Part shown: piece by piece, positions 43,553 through 51,162 of the stretch | Layout: every line of letters starts with the position of its first letter | Numbering within the stretch: the first letter of the stretch is position 1 | NCBI RefSeq assembly: GCF_024227715.1 | Contig: NZ_CP100450.1 | Coordinates: 1 to 64,000 of the forward strand | Direction of reading: 5' to 3' | From: Halomarina litorea | GTDB lineage: Archaea; Halobacteriota; Halobacteria; Halobacteriales; Haloarculaceae | DNA length: 64,000 nucleotides | Program-made: the position numbers and the translations under genes | Notes under the pieces: model-generated | The model's input: only the letters and a program-made list of their open reading frames with translations | Told to the model about the DNA's origin: nothing | Databases searched by the model: none

Positions 43553-43792
43553 ATGCCGTCTCAGTCTAATAAGAGGTCAATCCGGATCACGGAGGAGTGT
43601 AGCGCCTGTGAGAGGAGTACTTCTCATCTCGTTTCATTGGCGTTCGTCAAAGAAGGCAGCCGACGGCCAGGGTTCTCGAAGAAGCCAGTCCGAATAACCG
43701 AGTGTACGAGTTGTGGACGAACGGAGCGTGATTTCCAAACTCGAGGTCGGCCCACTGAGATAGTCAAGAACGGAAAGAAGCCTGAAGGCTGA
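43553..43792 (+). CDS. small zinc-ribbon protein (DUF7835-like)
   Basis: A 79-residue basic protein from the ATG at 43553. Two Cys pairs, CSAC (about 16-19) and CTSC (about 49-52), form a zinc ribbon, with a basic stretch SRRPGFSKKP between them. It resembles the haloarchaeal family I recall as DUF7835. Similar small ribbons bind RNA or ribosomes. The gene is intact and convergent with a minus-strand pair. Confidence 0.6.
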   Translation: MPSQSNKRSIRITEECSACERSTSHLVSLAFVKEGSRRPGFSKKPVRITECTSCGRTERDFQTRGRPTEIVKNGKKPEG

Positions 43793-43806
43793 AAGTCCGG
43801 TCTGAC

Positions 43807-44052
43807 TTAGATCTGCTGTAAATAGTGAAGACATTCTTGAACGAACGCACGGTCACATGCTGGGAGCTGGTCGAACCCTTCAGTCTCAATCGCGTGTTCA
43901 AGCGCGCACATCGCTTCTGAAATCTCGTCCCCAATGGTTCGGTGATTCATTAAAAGAAAGATTTCTTCACTGAAAGATAAGTGTGTGCCAACCACTTGGT
44001 TACCGGCATCGATTTCCAAGCAAAGAGATAATTCCCGCCAACAATATTTCAC
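43807..44052 (-). CDS. small helical protein, homologous fragment at 47607
   Basis: An 81-residue frame whose C-terminal part (ALEHAIETEGFDQLPACD, FVQECLHYLQQ) is clearly genuine because a homologous fragment (HAIDATP, GQLPAQDQTFLQEAVHFL) is found at 47607-47726. The N-terminal 34 residues are less convincing; an internal start at MNHRTIGDE is possible. Unrecognised; probably a small helical regulatory protein. Confidence 0.5.
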   Translation of the reverse strand: MKYCWRELSLCLEIDAGNQVVGTHLSFSEEIFLLMNHRTIGDEISEAMCALEHAIETEGFDQLPACDRAFVQECLHYLQQI

Positions 44053-44056
44053 AACT

Positions 44057-44368
44057 CTATCGAGGACGATCCGCTTGACTTGGCTTCAGCACCAATTCGT
44101 CAGGATGAACTTCGATTGTGAGCCCACAGTAACAAAATGAGAGCGACAGATCGCTTGCTGCTGAAGCAGCTTCGGCAGCGAACAGCTCATCCATTCCATC
44201 GACGTTGATGGCGGTATAGAGTAATTCTGGGAGTTCAGTCTGATCCCTCCCTAAGTAGTCTGCGACGGCTTCTACGATAGCAACTGACGGTTGGTCCGGC
44301 TGTGTTTCATATGTGTACACCACAGCACCGGTGGTATCGTTATTCTGCTCCATTCCTCTTTCACTCAT
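44057..44368 (-). CDS. HalOD1-domain protein
   Basis: A 103-residue protein from ATG 44368 (MSERGMEQ). The sequence TYETQPDQPSVAIVEAVADY, TELPELLYTAINVDGMDELF and FCYCGLTIEVHPDELVL matches the HalOD1 output domain, a haloarchaeal module of about 80 residues often linked to signalling. Length equals a stand-alone HalOD1. It is divergent from the 44435 gene and shares the IR promoter between them (44401-44434). Confidence 0.8.
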   Translation of the reverse strand: MSERGMEQNNDTTGAVVYTYETQPDQPSVAIVEAVADYLGRDQTELPELLYTAINVDGMDELFAAEAASAASDLSLSFCYCGLTIEVHPDELVLKPSQADRPR

Positions 44369-44400
44369 GGCTGTTTCTATTTTGTTAATGCTCCAGCAAG

Positions 44401-44434
44401 TTGTATATTTCCCCCACCATGGAAAAATATACAA
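44401..44434. promoter_or_regulatory. divergent promoter with inverted repeat TTGTATATTT
   Basis: TTGTATATTT (44401-44410) and its reverse complement AAATATACAA (44425-44434) form a perfect inverted repeat with a 14-base spacer. The left arm is a TATA box centred about 29 bases before the ATG at 44435, so transcription would be leaderless. The right arm could serve the 44368 gene. A protein binding this site would shut both promoters. Confidence 0.5.
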
Positions 44435-44782
44435 ATGGGCTCTATGAACGACGTTCATCTGATGAGGGAAGACGATTCCAACGACCTGTCGACAGATGAA
44501 GTGTTCATTGCTGTAGCTGCCGAACACCGTCGTGCAGTCATCGATGTTCTTCTAAGTGACCCTGCAGAGTACAGCCTGGAGAAAATGGCCCGTGAGGTCG
44601 CTACTCGTACAAACGGTACTTCACCGACAGAAGTTGACGAAGAAACGCTTCAGAGGATCCAAGTGAGGCTTCTCCACCACCATCTTCCCCATCTTGACGA
44701 CCAGAACATCCTTCAATTCGATGTGGAAGCGGGTACAATCGAACCGGATGAGAATGTCGATGAGATTGACCCGCTTCTGTAG
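44435..44782 (+). CDS. DUF7344-like winged-helix protein
   Basis: A 115-residue protein from ATG 44435 (or 44444). A winged helix (residues about 25-75) is seen in AAEHRRAVIDVLLSD, SLEKMAREVATRT and a VRLLHHHLPHLDDQNILQFD pattern with the final strand. The same architecture occurs at 44943 and as a relic at 49132; all resemble the haloarchaeal DUF7344 family. Such proteins are probably transcription regulators that often lie beside HalOD1 genes, as here. Confidence 0.7.
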   Translation: MGSMNDVHLMREDDSNDLSTDEVFIAVAAEHRRAVIDVLLSDPAEYSLEKMAREVATRTNGTSPTEVDEETLQRIQVRLLHHHLPHLDDQNILQFDVEAGTIEPDENVDEIDPLL

Positions 44783-44835
44783 GTAAGCGAGGAGAGTAGA
44801 AGTGAGAAGAATGGCCATATGAACGCGCTCTCAGT

Positions 44836-44902
44836 ATAGGAGTTGAGTCACGATCTACGGTTAGAACAAACCGTTTGTTCCAGTCGAGACTGACCCGACT
44901 CC
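44836..44902 (+). repeat. graveyard repeat copy r2 (full inverted repeat)
   Basis: Outer arms GGAGTTGAGTCA (44839-44850) and TGACCCGACTCC (44891-44902) pair at 11 of 12 positions, including one G-T; the one mismatch is at the same place as in other copies. An inner hairpin GAACAAAC...GTTTGTTC (44864-44880) sits in between. Confidence 0.65.
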
Positions 44903-44942
44903 GTTCTTAGACTCGTATCGCAAATCTCTCACTCCATCTTCG

Positions 44943-45284
44943 CTATGGCCAGTCGTCTGGCAATTCGTCGTGGTGTTCCTCCATCAATCGAAGGAGCGGT
45001 GCGATGTCGTCGAAGTTTGGTCCACGCCGAATCGTCTGCGTGTCGGGGTCCCATTCGATATAGCCTTTGTCGGCTAATTTCGGGAGATGGGCATGACGGA
45101 GCGATATTTTCAATCGTCTGCCATTATCATCGTCTAACTCATCTAGTGTGAACTCGTCTTCATGGCGGGGGTTGTGGTCTGACACTGCCAACAGGATACG
45201 GCGGCGGTGGGAATTACTCAGCATATCGAGCATGGTGTCGAGCGACGCCGAATCGGTGGTCAGTGACATGATTGGGTTTTTCAT
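44943..45284 (-). CDS. DUF7344-like winged-helix protein
   Basis: A protein of about 113 residues (ATG at 45284; other ATGs at 45269 and 45296). The winged helix is seen in DMLSNSHRRRILLAV, FTLDELDDD and LKISLRHAHLPKLADKGYIEW with a C-terminal RRGPNFDDIAPLL tail, which resembles the haloarchaeal DUF7344 family. It probably regulates transcription. It lies alone between two copies of the dispersed repeat (r2 and r3), the cassette-like arrangement seen across this region. Confidence 0.7.
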   Translation of the reverse strand: MKNPIMSLTTDSASLDTMLDMLSNSHRRRILLAVSDHNPRHEDEFTLDELDDDNGRRLKISLRHAHLPKLADKGYIEWDPDTQTIRRGPNFDDIAPLLRLMEEHHDELPDDWP

Positions 45285-45517
45285 AGTGCGGAACACTCCG
45301 TGTTATTGATGCGTTCCGCGTGACGACCACACGAAGAGAATGAGGGGAGCTCCCCTGCACGTCCGGTATATCCCGGTTCAAGTGGCCCTTTATCATCAGG
45401 GACAAACGCACAGTCTGTGATTCCGTACTTTAATAGAAGTTTCCCAAACTTATATAGATGATGACTAGTAGTTAACCTCAAACAATACGGGAACTTGGAG
45501 GCTAAACAAAACACTCT

Positions 45518-45540
45518 CAATCTAGGAACTGAGCCAGTTC
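45518..45540 (+). repeat. graveyard repeat copy r3 (truncated)
   Basis: AATCTAGGAACTGAGCCAGT matches the left arm with substitutions; a short internal palindrome GAACT..AGTTC is left, but the right arm is missing. Confidence 0.4.
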
Positions 45541-45550
45541 AACTCTACTG

Positions 45551-46372
45551 TCACCTACTCAATTGGCCCTTGATGTCCCACTCGTTGAGGTCACGGACGA
45601 TCGCTGTGAACAGCTGATCGCCGTTTCGTTCGAACTCACCGAACGTGACCCCGAGGGGTATCTCGTGACCGTCGGCGTGGAGGCCGGGCAGTTCAATCCA
45701 GTCCCAACTGACGTGGCGTGTCCTCTCTTGACGATAGCGCCTGATCCCATCCAGATGACTCTCATGGTACCGTTCAGGCATCACCATCAACAGCGACTCC
45801 CCCACTAACTCGTTCTGTTCGTATCCGAACACCTGTTCGACGGTCGGCGTGGCGTGGCAGATGACGCTGTCCTCAGAGATCGTGAGAAAGGCGAATCCAA
45901 AGGTTTCAGCGAGCGACTGTAATTGGGTGAGAGTTTCCTGTAGCTGGTGTTGAGTCTTGGCCTGTTCGATCACATTGATCGTTCGGTTCGCGAGTAGATC
46001 GTACTGTTCGATACCACTCCTTTTCTGTAGATAATCACTTACTCCCCGAGAGATCGCTTCGCTGGCAATGTCTTCGCTCCCCATACCCGTGAAGAGGATG
46101 AACGGAAGGTCGGGAGATTGAGCACGGACTTCATCAAGGAATTCCAACCCATTCATTCCGGGCATGTCGTAATCGCTGATGATGGCATCGAAGTCTTCAT
46201 CCTCTAATCGGTCAAGAGCGTCTGTGACCCTCGTTTCGGTAACCGTAGTTTGTATATCAGTCAGTTCCTCCAAAAACTGAGCAGTCATACTACAGATATT
46301 CGGACTATCGTCTACAATCAGTACTCGATACGTGCCGGGACGAGAGACGAGTGAATAGCCACCATCAACCAT
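45551..46372 (-). CDS. response-regulator receiver plus PAS protein, C-terminally cut
   Basis: A 273-residue signalling protein from ATG 46372. A receiver domain (residues about 15-130) has the DD pair in LIVDDSP, phospho-Asp in SDYDMPGMNG and the TGMGSE and YLQKRSG motifs. A PAS domain follows (about 150-255; FLTISEDSVICHATPTVEQV, FGYEQNELVGES). No histidine-kinase region follows; the frame ends close to repeat r3. It is either a receiver-PAS protein or a kinase whose 3' end was lost by recombination. Confidence 0.7.
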   Translation of the reverse strand: MVDGGYSLVSRPGTYRVLIVDDSPNICSMTAQFLEELTDIQTTVTETRVTDALDRLEDEDFDAIISDYDMPGMNGLEFLDEVRAQSPDLPFILFTGMGSEDIASEAISRGVSDYLQKRSGIEQYDLLANRTINVIEQAKTQHQLQETLTQLQSLAETFGFAFLTISEDSVICHATPTVEQVFGYEQNELVGESLLMVMPERYHESHLDGIRRYRQERTRHVSWDWIELPGLHADGHEIPLGVTFGEFERNGDQLFTAIVRDLNEWDIKGQLSR

Positions 46373-46642
46373 CAAATGCCCTATTCCCTCGACAGTATAT
46401 TTGAATTGTCATGAATGTCGTTTAGATGTGGTATATTCTGGCCGGATATTCTGTATCGACGGAGAATGTGTGAACCGAGTACTAGAATACTCGTCATCTG
46501 TTCACGGTTATCGCTCTACTTAACTGGATAACCGACGCGAAAAGTCCGAACTCCTCCATTCATCGTATAGCACGCTCTTGAGACGAGTATACAGAATACT
46601 CTTGTAGAAGAGTTTTAGTGTTCCAGTGACTTTCAGTCTTGT

Positions 46643-46810
46643 TTGCAAATTGGAGCGCTCACAAAACGAGACGGTGTCGAGGTGGTATGTGAAGAATGTC
46701 GATTTAAGCAGGTGGTGGGGACGAAGGACGACGTACTCGCTGCGGAAATCATCGTTAGTCACGGAACGGCCACTGGTCATAAATTGACTCTCTCACAACT
46801 TGACGAGTAG
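46643..46810 (+). pseudogene. truncated zinc-ribbon small protein
   Basis: An open frame of 55 codons with only a TTG start has a sensible translation (KRDGVEVVCEECRFKQV, HGTATGHKLTL) but follows an in-frame stop at about 46615. The C-rich VVCEEC and ATGHKL motifs suggest a small haloarchaeal zinc-binding protein. Most probably a 5'-truncated relic. Confidence 0.4.
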
Positions 46811-46863
46811 CGGACCTATTCGCCGAGCTATCTGATGTTCACCGCTAATTTTTTGATAACTGA

Positions 46864-47115
46864 ATGGTAACCCGGATCATGGATTCGCTCGAAAACCCGT
46901 CGACACGGACCGCACTCCGAGTTTTTGGGCTGTATCAATTGTTCATCGGCATGGTTACCTCACTGACTGTTATCGGGATGATTATCGGAGTCCCGCTCAT
47001 TTTGCTTGGGAGTTTACTGATCGTGGTATCTATTTTTGCATCGGATGAGGTGCCATCCCAGACGTTCTCGGAAAACCCGAGTCAATTTCACTCCGGTAGT
47101 AAGTACATCCGCTAA
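46864..47115 (+). CDS. small two-helix membrane protein
   Basis: An 83-residue protein with two helices: LYQLFIGMVTSLTVIGMII and PLILLGSLLIVVSIFA. The C-terminal tail is polar with Ser and Pro. Unrecognised. It is followed by the structured stretch at 47272-47374. Confidence 0.5.
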   Translation: MVTRIMDSLENPSTRTALRVFGLYQLFIGMVTSLTVIGMIIGVPLILLGSLLIVVSIFASDEVPSQTFSENPSQFHSGSKYIR

Positions 47116-47271
47116 CCGCTTGTAGGGGGTTGTACGTTCGCTCCGGGTCTAAATCACCGACACCCAAATGATGGATTCATGCTCTATCTATAGGGTCTGT
47201 GTTACCCCGGATGACGCTGAAAGAAAGTCGCGCATCAGACCTATACTCAGAGATTATGATAGTGTACAAAA

Positions 47272-47374
47272 GACGCCCCCGCTGAGCTAGGGGCGTCGGC
47301 TCACCGGAACGCCCTGATGCAATTCAACCGTCTGGTGTTTCCCCCTTCCCCGGGAACCAGAACGATGAATTGCA
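47272..47374. ncRNA. candidate structured RNA or element end
   Basis: Two structured parts in a gene-free stretch. Part one is a perfect hairpin GACGCCCC (47272-47279) with GGGGCGTC (47290-47297). Part two nests CTGG..TTCCC with GGGAACCAG (47332-47360) inside TGCAATTCA (47318-47326) and TGAATTGCA (47366-47374). The layout recalls the structured right end of IS605/IS1341 elements and their guide RNA, but no transposon gene lies nearby. The rest of 47116-47606 holds only this and repeat r4. Confidence 0.45.
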
Positions 47375-47377
47375 AAT

Positions 47378-47396
47378 GTATTAGGAGCTAAGTCAA
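47378..47396 (+). repeat. graveyard repeat copy r4 (degenerate left arm)
   Basis: TATTAGGAGCTAAGTCAAA keeps the TAGGAGCT.AGTCA core; no right arm is visible. Confidence 0.35.
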
Positions 47397-47606
47397 ATAA
47401 AAATAATGGTGGACTATTGTATTATTTACTCTACACTCAATGTAGTCCAGAATAGTCGGCACCTCTATCGCTACTTCCAATGCCGAAGCTGTCGACGGTT
47501 GCATTGACGCTGACGCTCGTCGTCGTCGTCTTCAGCGCCAACTCTTGGGATGTCGGCTCACACTTGGATAATCCGTCACTTCTCCACTATCGCCGCTGTT
47601 CCCCGA

Positions 47607-47726
47607 TTAGTTCTGGACGACCGTAAGGAAGTGAACTGCCTCTTGGAGAAAGGTTTGATCCTGTGCTGGGAGCTGGCCGTAGGTGTGGCGTCGATAGCGT
47701 GTTTGAGTAGGTGTCGCTAACGGAAC
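47607..47726 (-). pseudogene. frameshifted fragment of the 43807-type gene
   Basis: On the minus strand, two frames together give HAIDATPT and GQLPAQDQTFLQEAVHFLTVV with a stop at 47607-47609. They match the C-terminus of the 43807 protein in order. The frame changes within the CCTACGGCC stretch (about 47682). The 5' end is missing. Confidence 0.6.
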
Positions 47727-47944
47727 AGTTAGTACACCTATCTGTCCGAAGCGAATCTCTATCCGGCCGGTATGCGAGAACTCGCCTCAAAGGATATTGT
47801 AGTATCCGATGAAACCTATTAGCGAGAGATGCACACGACCGAAGAACTGGACAGTACGAGTTTCGAATATCGATCCGATGGGGAGGTGGTCTCCCGAGAA
47901 GCAGTAATGCCGCAAATAACGTCATGTGACCGCTTGGCCTCGTA

Positions 47945-48493
47945 ATGGGAGCCGGTATCGAGGGTCTCGGCGCAGGCAACTTCGTCCTCTCGTGCGTCAC
48001 TGCCTTCTACAATTACCTTAGTAAGACGCGTGAGAAGGATTTCTTCGAGTATCCTGACTACTACACGTTCCAAACGACCATCAGGCCGGCGGATTACCGA
48101 ATGCTCGATATCTATCCGGACCACAAAAACATCACCGTTGAAGCCGAAGCTGAACGCCTCTTGCGAGCGATCAACGACCGAGGAATATCTATTCTGTTAG
48201 TTCCGGATGTGTCGCCTACATCACCCAATATTGATGATATCACGCTACAAAGTGCACAACGTCGAATTGAGCACTGTTACGTATATTCACCGGACGGCTG
48301 TCTGGACGAGGCGGAGTTTTCAATTAGTCAGCCACGTCATCCGACAGAAGGATGGTATGAAGCAACCGTCGAGTCGGTAGGCACAGAGTCCGAAACGAGC
48401 ATTCCATCATTCGGGCCGAATGACGACTGGGTGGTCCAACAGTTCCGAACCGTCTCTCTTCAAGAGGCACTCGCACGTCTCCCGGTCAATTGA
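47945..48493 (+). CDS. hypothetical protein of 182 residues
   Basis: Unrecognised. The start MGAGIEGLGAGNFVLSC is followed by a mixed alpha/beta region (YNYLSKTREKDFFEYPDY, IRPADYRMLDIYPDHK) that could be a nucleotide- or ligand-binding fold, then an ISILLVPDVSPTSPN strand and a long C-terminal polar part. No signal or membrane segment. It is intact, single and lies between degenerate repeats r4 and r5. Confidence 0.5.
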   Translation: MGAGIEGLGAGNFVLSCVTAFYNYLSKTREKDFFEYPDYYTFQTTIRPADYRMLDIYPDHKNITVEAEAERLLRAINDRGISILLVPDVSPTSPNIDDITLQSAQRRIEHCYVYSPDGCLDEAEFSISQPRHPTEGWYEATVESVGTESETSIPSFGPNDDWVVQQFRTVSLQEALARLPVN

Positions 48494-48702
48494 TATTCTC
48501 CTCGCTGTCGAACTCTGTCACTCCGAGCCGACTCTTACCTTCAAGGATGGCCTTCTCGCGCCAGTCAACCCGCTGCTCGGTCATGTGGGTTGTGGTACTC
48601 GCGCTGCCGCTGCTCGTCCCGATGATTCTCGCCGAGGAACTTCTTGAGCAGCAGACACCATCGAACGTGTTAACCTTCGACTCCGAGAGGTACACGCTCT
48701 AT

Positions 48703-48805
48703 CTCTAGGAGCTGAGTCAGTACGAGCCCTGCTGAAAGAAATCCCCTTTGTTCCGACCGAGATCGACGCAACGCAGCTCCAGAAGACGTGCCGCGAGTCT
48801 CTCAA
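48703..48805 (+). repeat. graveyard repeat copy r5 (full inverted repeat)
   Basis: CTCTAGGAGCTGAGT (from 48703) faces ACGCAGCTCC (48771-48780), with the A-G mismatch in the conserved place. An inner AAAG...CTTT lies between. The GTGCCGCGAGTCTCTCA tail (about 48788-48804) is shared with r7. Confidence 0.65.
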
Positions 48806-49040
48806 GGTCCTTCTTCTCCACCGTGAGTTGTGAGTGAGCGAGTAAAATAGTCGCGTGCTTATTCGCCTCGGCCCCGAGTATCTCTTCGAGTGCAAGCCCC
48901 TTGCTATGGGTTCACCCTTTCGACTCTTACCCTGAGCCGGCAAGAGGTGCCGACTAAGGCTACTGTGTAGGAGGTTTCGCCCCCCGAACGGGGACGGGTC
49001 CATCCATACCACTGGTTACTACACTCCATGAGGAGATACT

Positions 49041-49443
49041 ATGACAATCACGCGCTCACCGCAGACGAAGAAAGAGCTTCAGGCCGAGCTAGCGGTGCTC
49101 GTCCGCGAGGCCGAATCGAACGGCGTAAACGTTGAAGGAGGATACGAGCTTGACTCCACGACCGGCGCACACATCTGGGGTCTGGAGTTCTTCCCGGTCA
49201 TCAAACGAGAACAGGGTTCCAGAGGACGTGCCTGAGGAGGACCTGCCCTCCGCTGACGAGGAGGTCGCTCGACTCCGGCTCGTCTTCCGCCGTACGGACC
49301 TCTCTACGTTCGTCGAACGTGGATTTCTGGTGAGGGACCGCGACGAGAACGGTGTGCGGAGAGGTCCTCGGTTCCACGCTCTCACCACACTATCGGAGTC
49401 ACCGGACGACCACGATAGGGAACTCCCTGATGACATGCTCTGA
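49041..49443 (+). pseudogene. frameshifted fusion of small regulators (DUF7344-type C-terminus)
   Basis: Two overlapping frames: 49041-49235 (residues AVLVREAESNGVNVEGGY) and 49132-49443 (FRRTDLSTFVERGFLV, VRRGPRFHALTTLS, ELPDDML). The second matches the end of the 44943 protein (RRGPNFDDIAPLL, ELPDDW). Neither frame alone makes a whole protein. Probably one decayed gene, or two fused fragments. The only gene between repeats r5 and r6. Confidence 0.55.
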
Positions 49444-49470
49444 AACGAACCTTGAACAAGAGACACGCTC

Positions 49471-49550
49471 CGTCTCTAGGAGCTGACTCACTCCGAACAA
49501 CGTTGGAGGAAACATTCCCTATTCCGAGCGAGTTTGACGGGGCTCAACTA
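49471..49550 (+). repeat. graveyard repeat copy r6 (right arm decayed)
   Basis: CGTCTCTAGGAGCTGACTCACTCCG (left arm, from 49471; quoted by position 49471-49495) is well kept; the right arm is reduced to GGGGCTCAA (49539-49547). The inner GGAA..TTCC mini-hairpin (about 49508-49518) remains. Confidence 0.55.
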
Positions 49551-49583
49551 TCGATCTCGTGTTGCATCTGTCCCATTCAGTCA

Positions 49584-49994
49584 CTACCCCCTCGTGTTGA
49601 ACTCGATGGATTTCGATTTCACCGTAACTTCGACCCCCTTGTGGCTGCCGGGGGTATCCCCCACAAATCGATACTCCGCAGTTCGCTCATCCGAGACGGT
49701 AATGATAATGAGACACTCCGAGCCCATCGCATCAATCGTCGTGTAGTGGAGTGTCTTCCCGGATTCGAGAGGGATTGTCTCGCTGAACGTCGGCTCGGAT
49801 TTCTCTGTTGGCTGGACCGACACCGCTATTTCGTGGGAACGGGCCGTTTTGTTGGCGATACTCAAATCCAGCACATCACCTGACGCGCGTTCTGACGAAT
49901 GGGGGAGGACCCTGAGACATCCACTGAGCGGAAGGACAGTAGAAACAGCGAGGAGGACCAGTCGGCGGTTCACGCGTAAGGTGAACGTTTTCAA
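49584..49994 (-). CDS. small secreted lipoprotein
   Basis: A 136-residue protein with an N-terminal NRRLVLLAVSTVLPLSGC lipobox signal (RR near the start suggests Tat export), then a beta-rich domain (LDLSIANKTARSHEIAVSV, YRFVGDTPGSHKGVEVTV) of unknown role. It is probably anchored by lipid outside the cell. It occupies the whole interval between r6 and r7 on the minus strand. Confidence 0.6.
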   Translation of the reverse strand: MKTFTLRVNRRLVLLAVSTVLPLSGCLRVLPHSSERASGDVLDLSIANKTARSHEIAVSVQPTEKSEPTFSETIPLESGKTLHYTTIDAMGSECLIIITVSDERTAEYRFVGDTPGSHKGVEVTVKSKSIEFNTRG

Positions 49995-50038
49995 TACAAG
50001 TATTTTCGGGTGAATTACCCGGTAGATTCACGCTCTGT

Positions 50039-50141
50039 CTCTAGCAGCTGAATCACTCCGAACCACGCTGAAAGGAACTCCGGTTCTTGCAGCCAGAGAT
50101 TTCGTGAGTCAGCTCCTAGAGAGGTGCCGCGAGTCTCTCAG
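50039..50141 (+). repeat. graveyard repeat copy r7 (best inverted repeat)
   Basis: CTCTAGCAGCTGAATCAC (50039-50056) faces GTGAGTCAGCTCCTAGAG (50104-50121): 16 of 18 pairs. An inner GGAAC..GTTC hairpin sits between, and the GTGCCGCGAGTCTCTCA tail (50124-50140) is shared with r5. Confidence 0.75.
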
Positions 50142-50165
50142 CAGAAAGCATTTAGCAGCATGCAA

Positions 50166-50786
50166 ATGTTGAATGGTATGCATCGTCGTGCCCTCCTCAT
50201 CGCTGCGAGTGCAATTTCTACTGGATGCCTCGGAACCTCGACTGAGGACAGTCGCTCTTCAGCGACACAGACCACTTCTTCGGGTTCTGCCACGACCTCT
50301 GGAACTCACTCAGCCACCTCTACGAGTACCGCTGAGTCGCATGACAAGGTGACGCTGAAGCGACCTGACTCCTCCACGAATAACCGCCCATCTTCTCCCC
50401 TCTACTTTTCTGAAGTCCTGCCTAATCCACAGGGATCTGACACAGAAAATTTGAACGATGAAACGGTGCTTATCGAAACAACCACGGATTCACCAATCGA
50501 CCTGTCAGGATATACCGTTACCTATGGCAACGACCGGGAGTACTCTTTCCCGAGGTTTCTTTCCGACATTACCCCCGGAACCAACATCACGATTCACAGC
50601 GGAAAGGGGAACAACAGTAAGAGTTCATCAGAACCACCGGACTACGACCTCTTCGTTGGGAGCAAGCGTCCTTTGTTGAGGAATACCGGGATGCAACTCG
50701 TACTGAAATCCCCGGACGGAGATGTCATCGACAGCATTCAGTATCCAGAACTCGGCCCCCGCGAGGGCTATTACAGACCAGAGTAG
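50166..50786 (+). CDS. lipoprotein with lamin-tail-like domain
   Basis: A protein of 206 residues from ATG 50166 (a second ATG at 50178). The signal MHRRALLIAASAISTGC ends in a lipobox. A Ser/Thr-rich linker of about 60 residues leads to a beta-rich domain with LYFSEVLPNPQGSDTENLND, TDSPIDLSGYTVTYGN, FLSDITPGTNITIHSG and DGDVIDSIQY, the pattern of the lamin-tail domain (LTD) of extracellular proteins. It probably binds partners outside the cell. It lies between r7 and r8. Confidence 0.75.
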   Translation: MLNGMHRRALLIAASAISTGCLGTSTEDSRSSATQTTSSGSATTSGTHSATSTSTAESHDKVTLKRPDSSTNNRPSSPLYFSEVLPNPQGSDTENLNDETVLIETTTDSPIDLSGYTVTYGNDREYSFPRFLSDITPGTNITIHSGKGNNSKSSSEPPDYDLFVGSKRPLLRNTGMQLVLKSPDGDVIDSIQYPELGPREGYYRPE

Positions 50787-50842
50787 GTGCAGAGTCAACG
50801 CACCGATTGTATTTGGATGACTTCTACTAGAAGCACGCTCTG

Positions 50843-50926
50843 AGTCTAGGAGCTGAGTCACTCCGAATGACGACGGAAGAAAGCGATTTCACTCAACCCG
50901 ATTATCGAGTGACGCAGCTCAGAGAC
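50843..50926 (+). repeat. graveyard repeat copy r8 (full inverted repeat)
   Basis: GAGCTGAGTCACTC (50850-50863) faces GAGTGACGCAGCTC (50907-50920), 13 of 14 pairs, with the conserved A-G mismatch. GAAA..TTTC (about 50882-50890) forms the inner mini-hairpin. Span 84 bases. Confidence 0.75.
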
Positions 50927-50982
50927 CTACGCCGTGTTATCGATATTTGCTGGGAGAACGCGCGGCATCGTGATCCGAGGGG

Positions 50983-51162
50983 TCAGTTGGCCCCGTCGGA
51001 TCCCTTCAGTGCTTGAAGCGCCAGAAGGATAAAGAACGCTCCACACGCCCGTAGACCGGGAAGATACCGCTTCTTCCACTCGAAGGGGGCCGATCCCTCG
51101 TACGCAACTCTGTTTCCGATTTCGACGTACTGTCTCGGAAAAAGAAGCAAGGTGATGCCCAC
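50983..51162 (-). pseudogene. membrane-protein C-terminus cut by the IS6 element
   Basis: A minus-strand frame ending at 50983-50985 encodes LLLFPRQYVEIGNRVAYEG, FEWKKRYLPGLRACGAFFI and a final hydrophobic helix. It enters from the left edge of the IS element without a start codon, so its 5' part was removed by the insertion. Confidence 0.55.

Noticed and set aside
48486-48708. Plus-strand frame of 72 codons and minus-strand frame of 69 codons on the same bases
   Set aside because: They overlap antiparallel and no family or start signal favours either; the plus-strand frame ends inside repeat r5.
50867-51016. 49-residue ORF (MTTEESDF start) within repeat r8
   Set aside because: The start lies in the repeat and its end overlaps a genuine minus-strand gene fragment; likely a by-product of the repeat.
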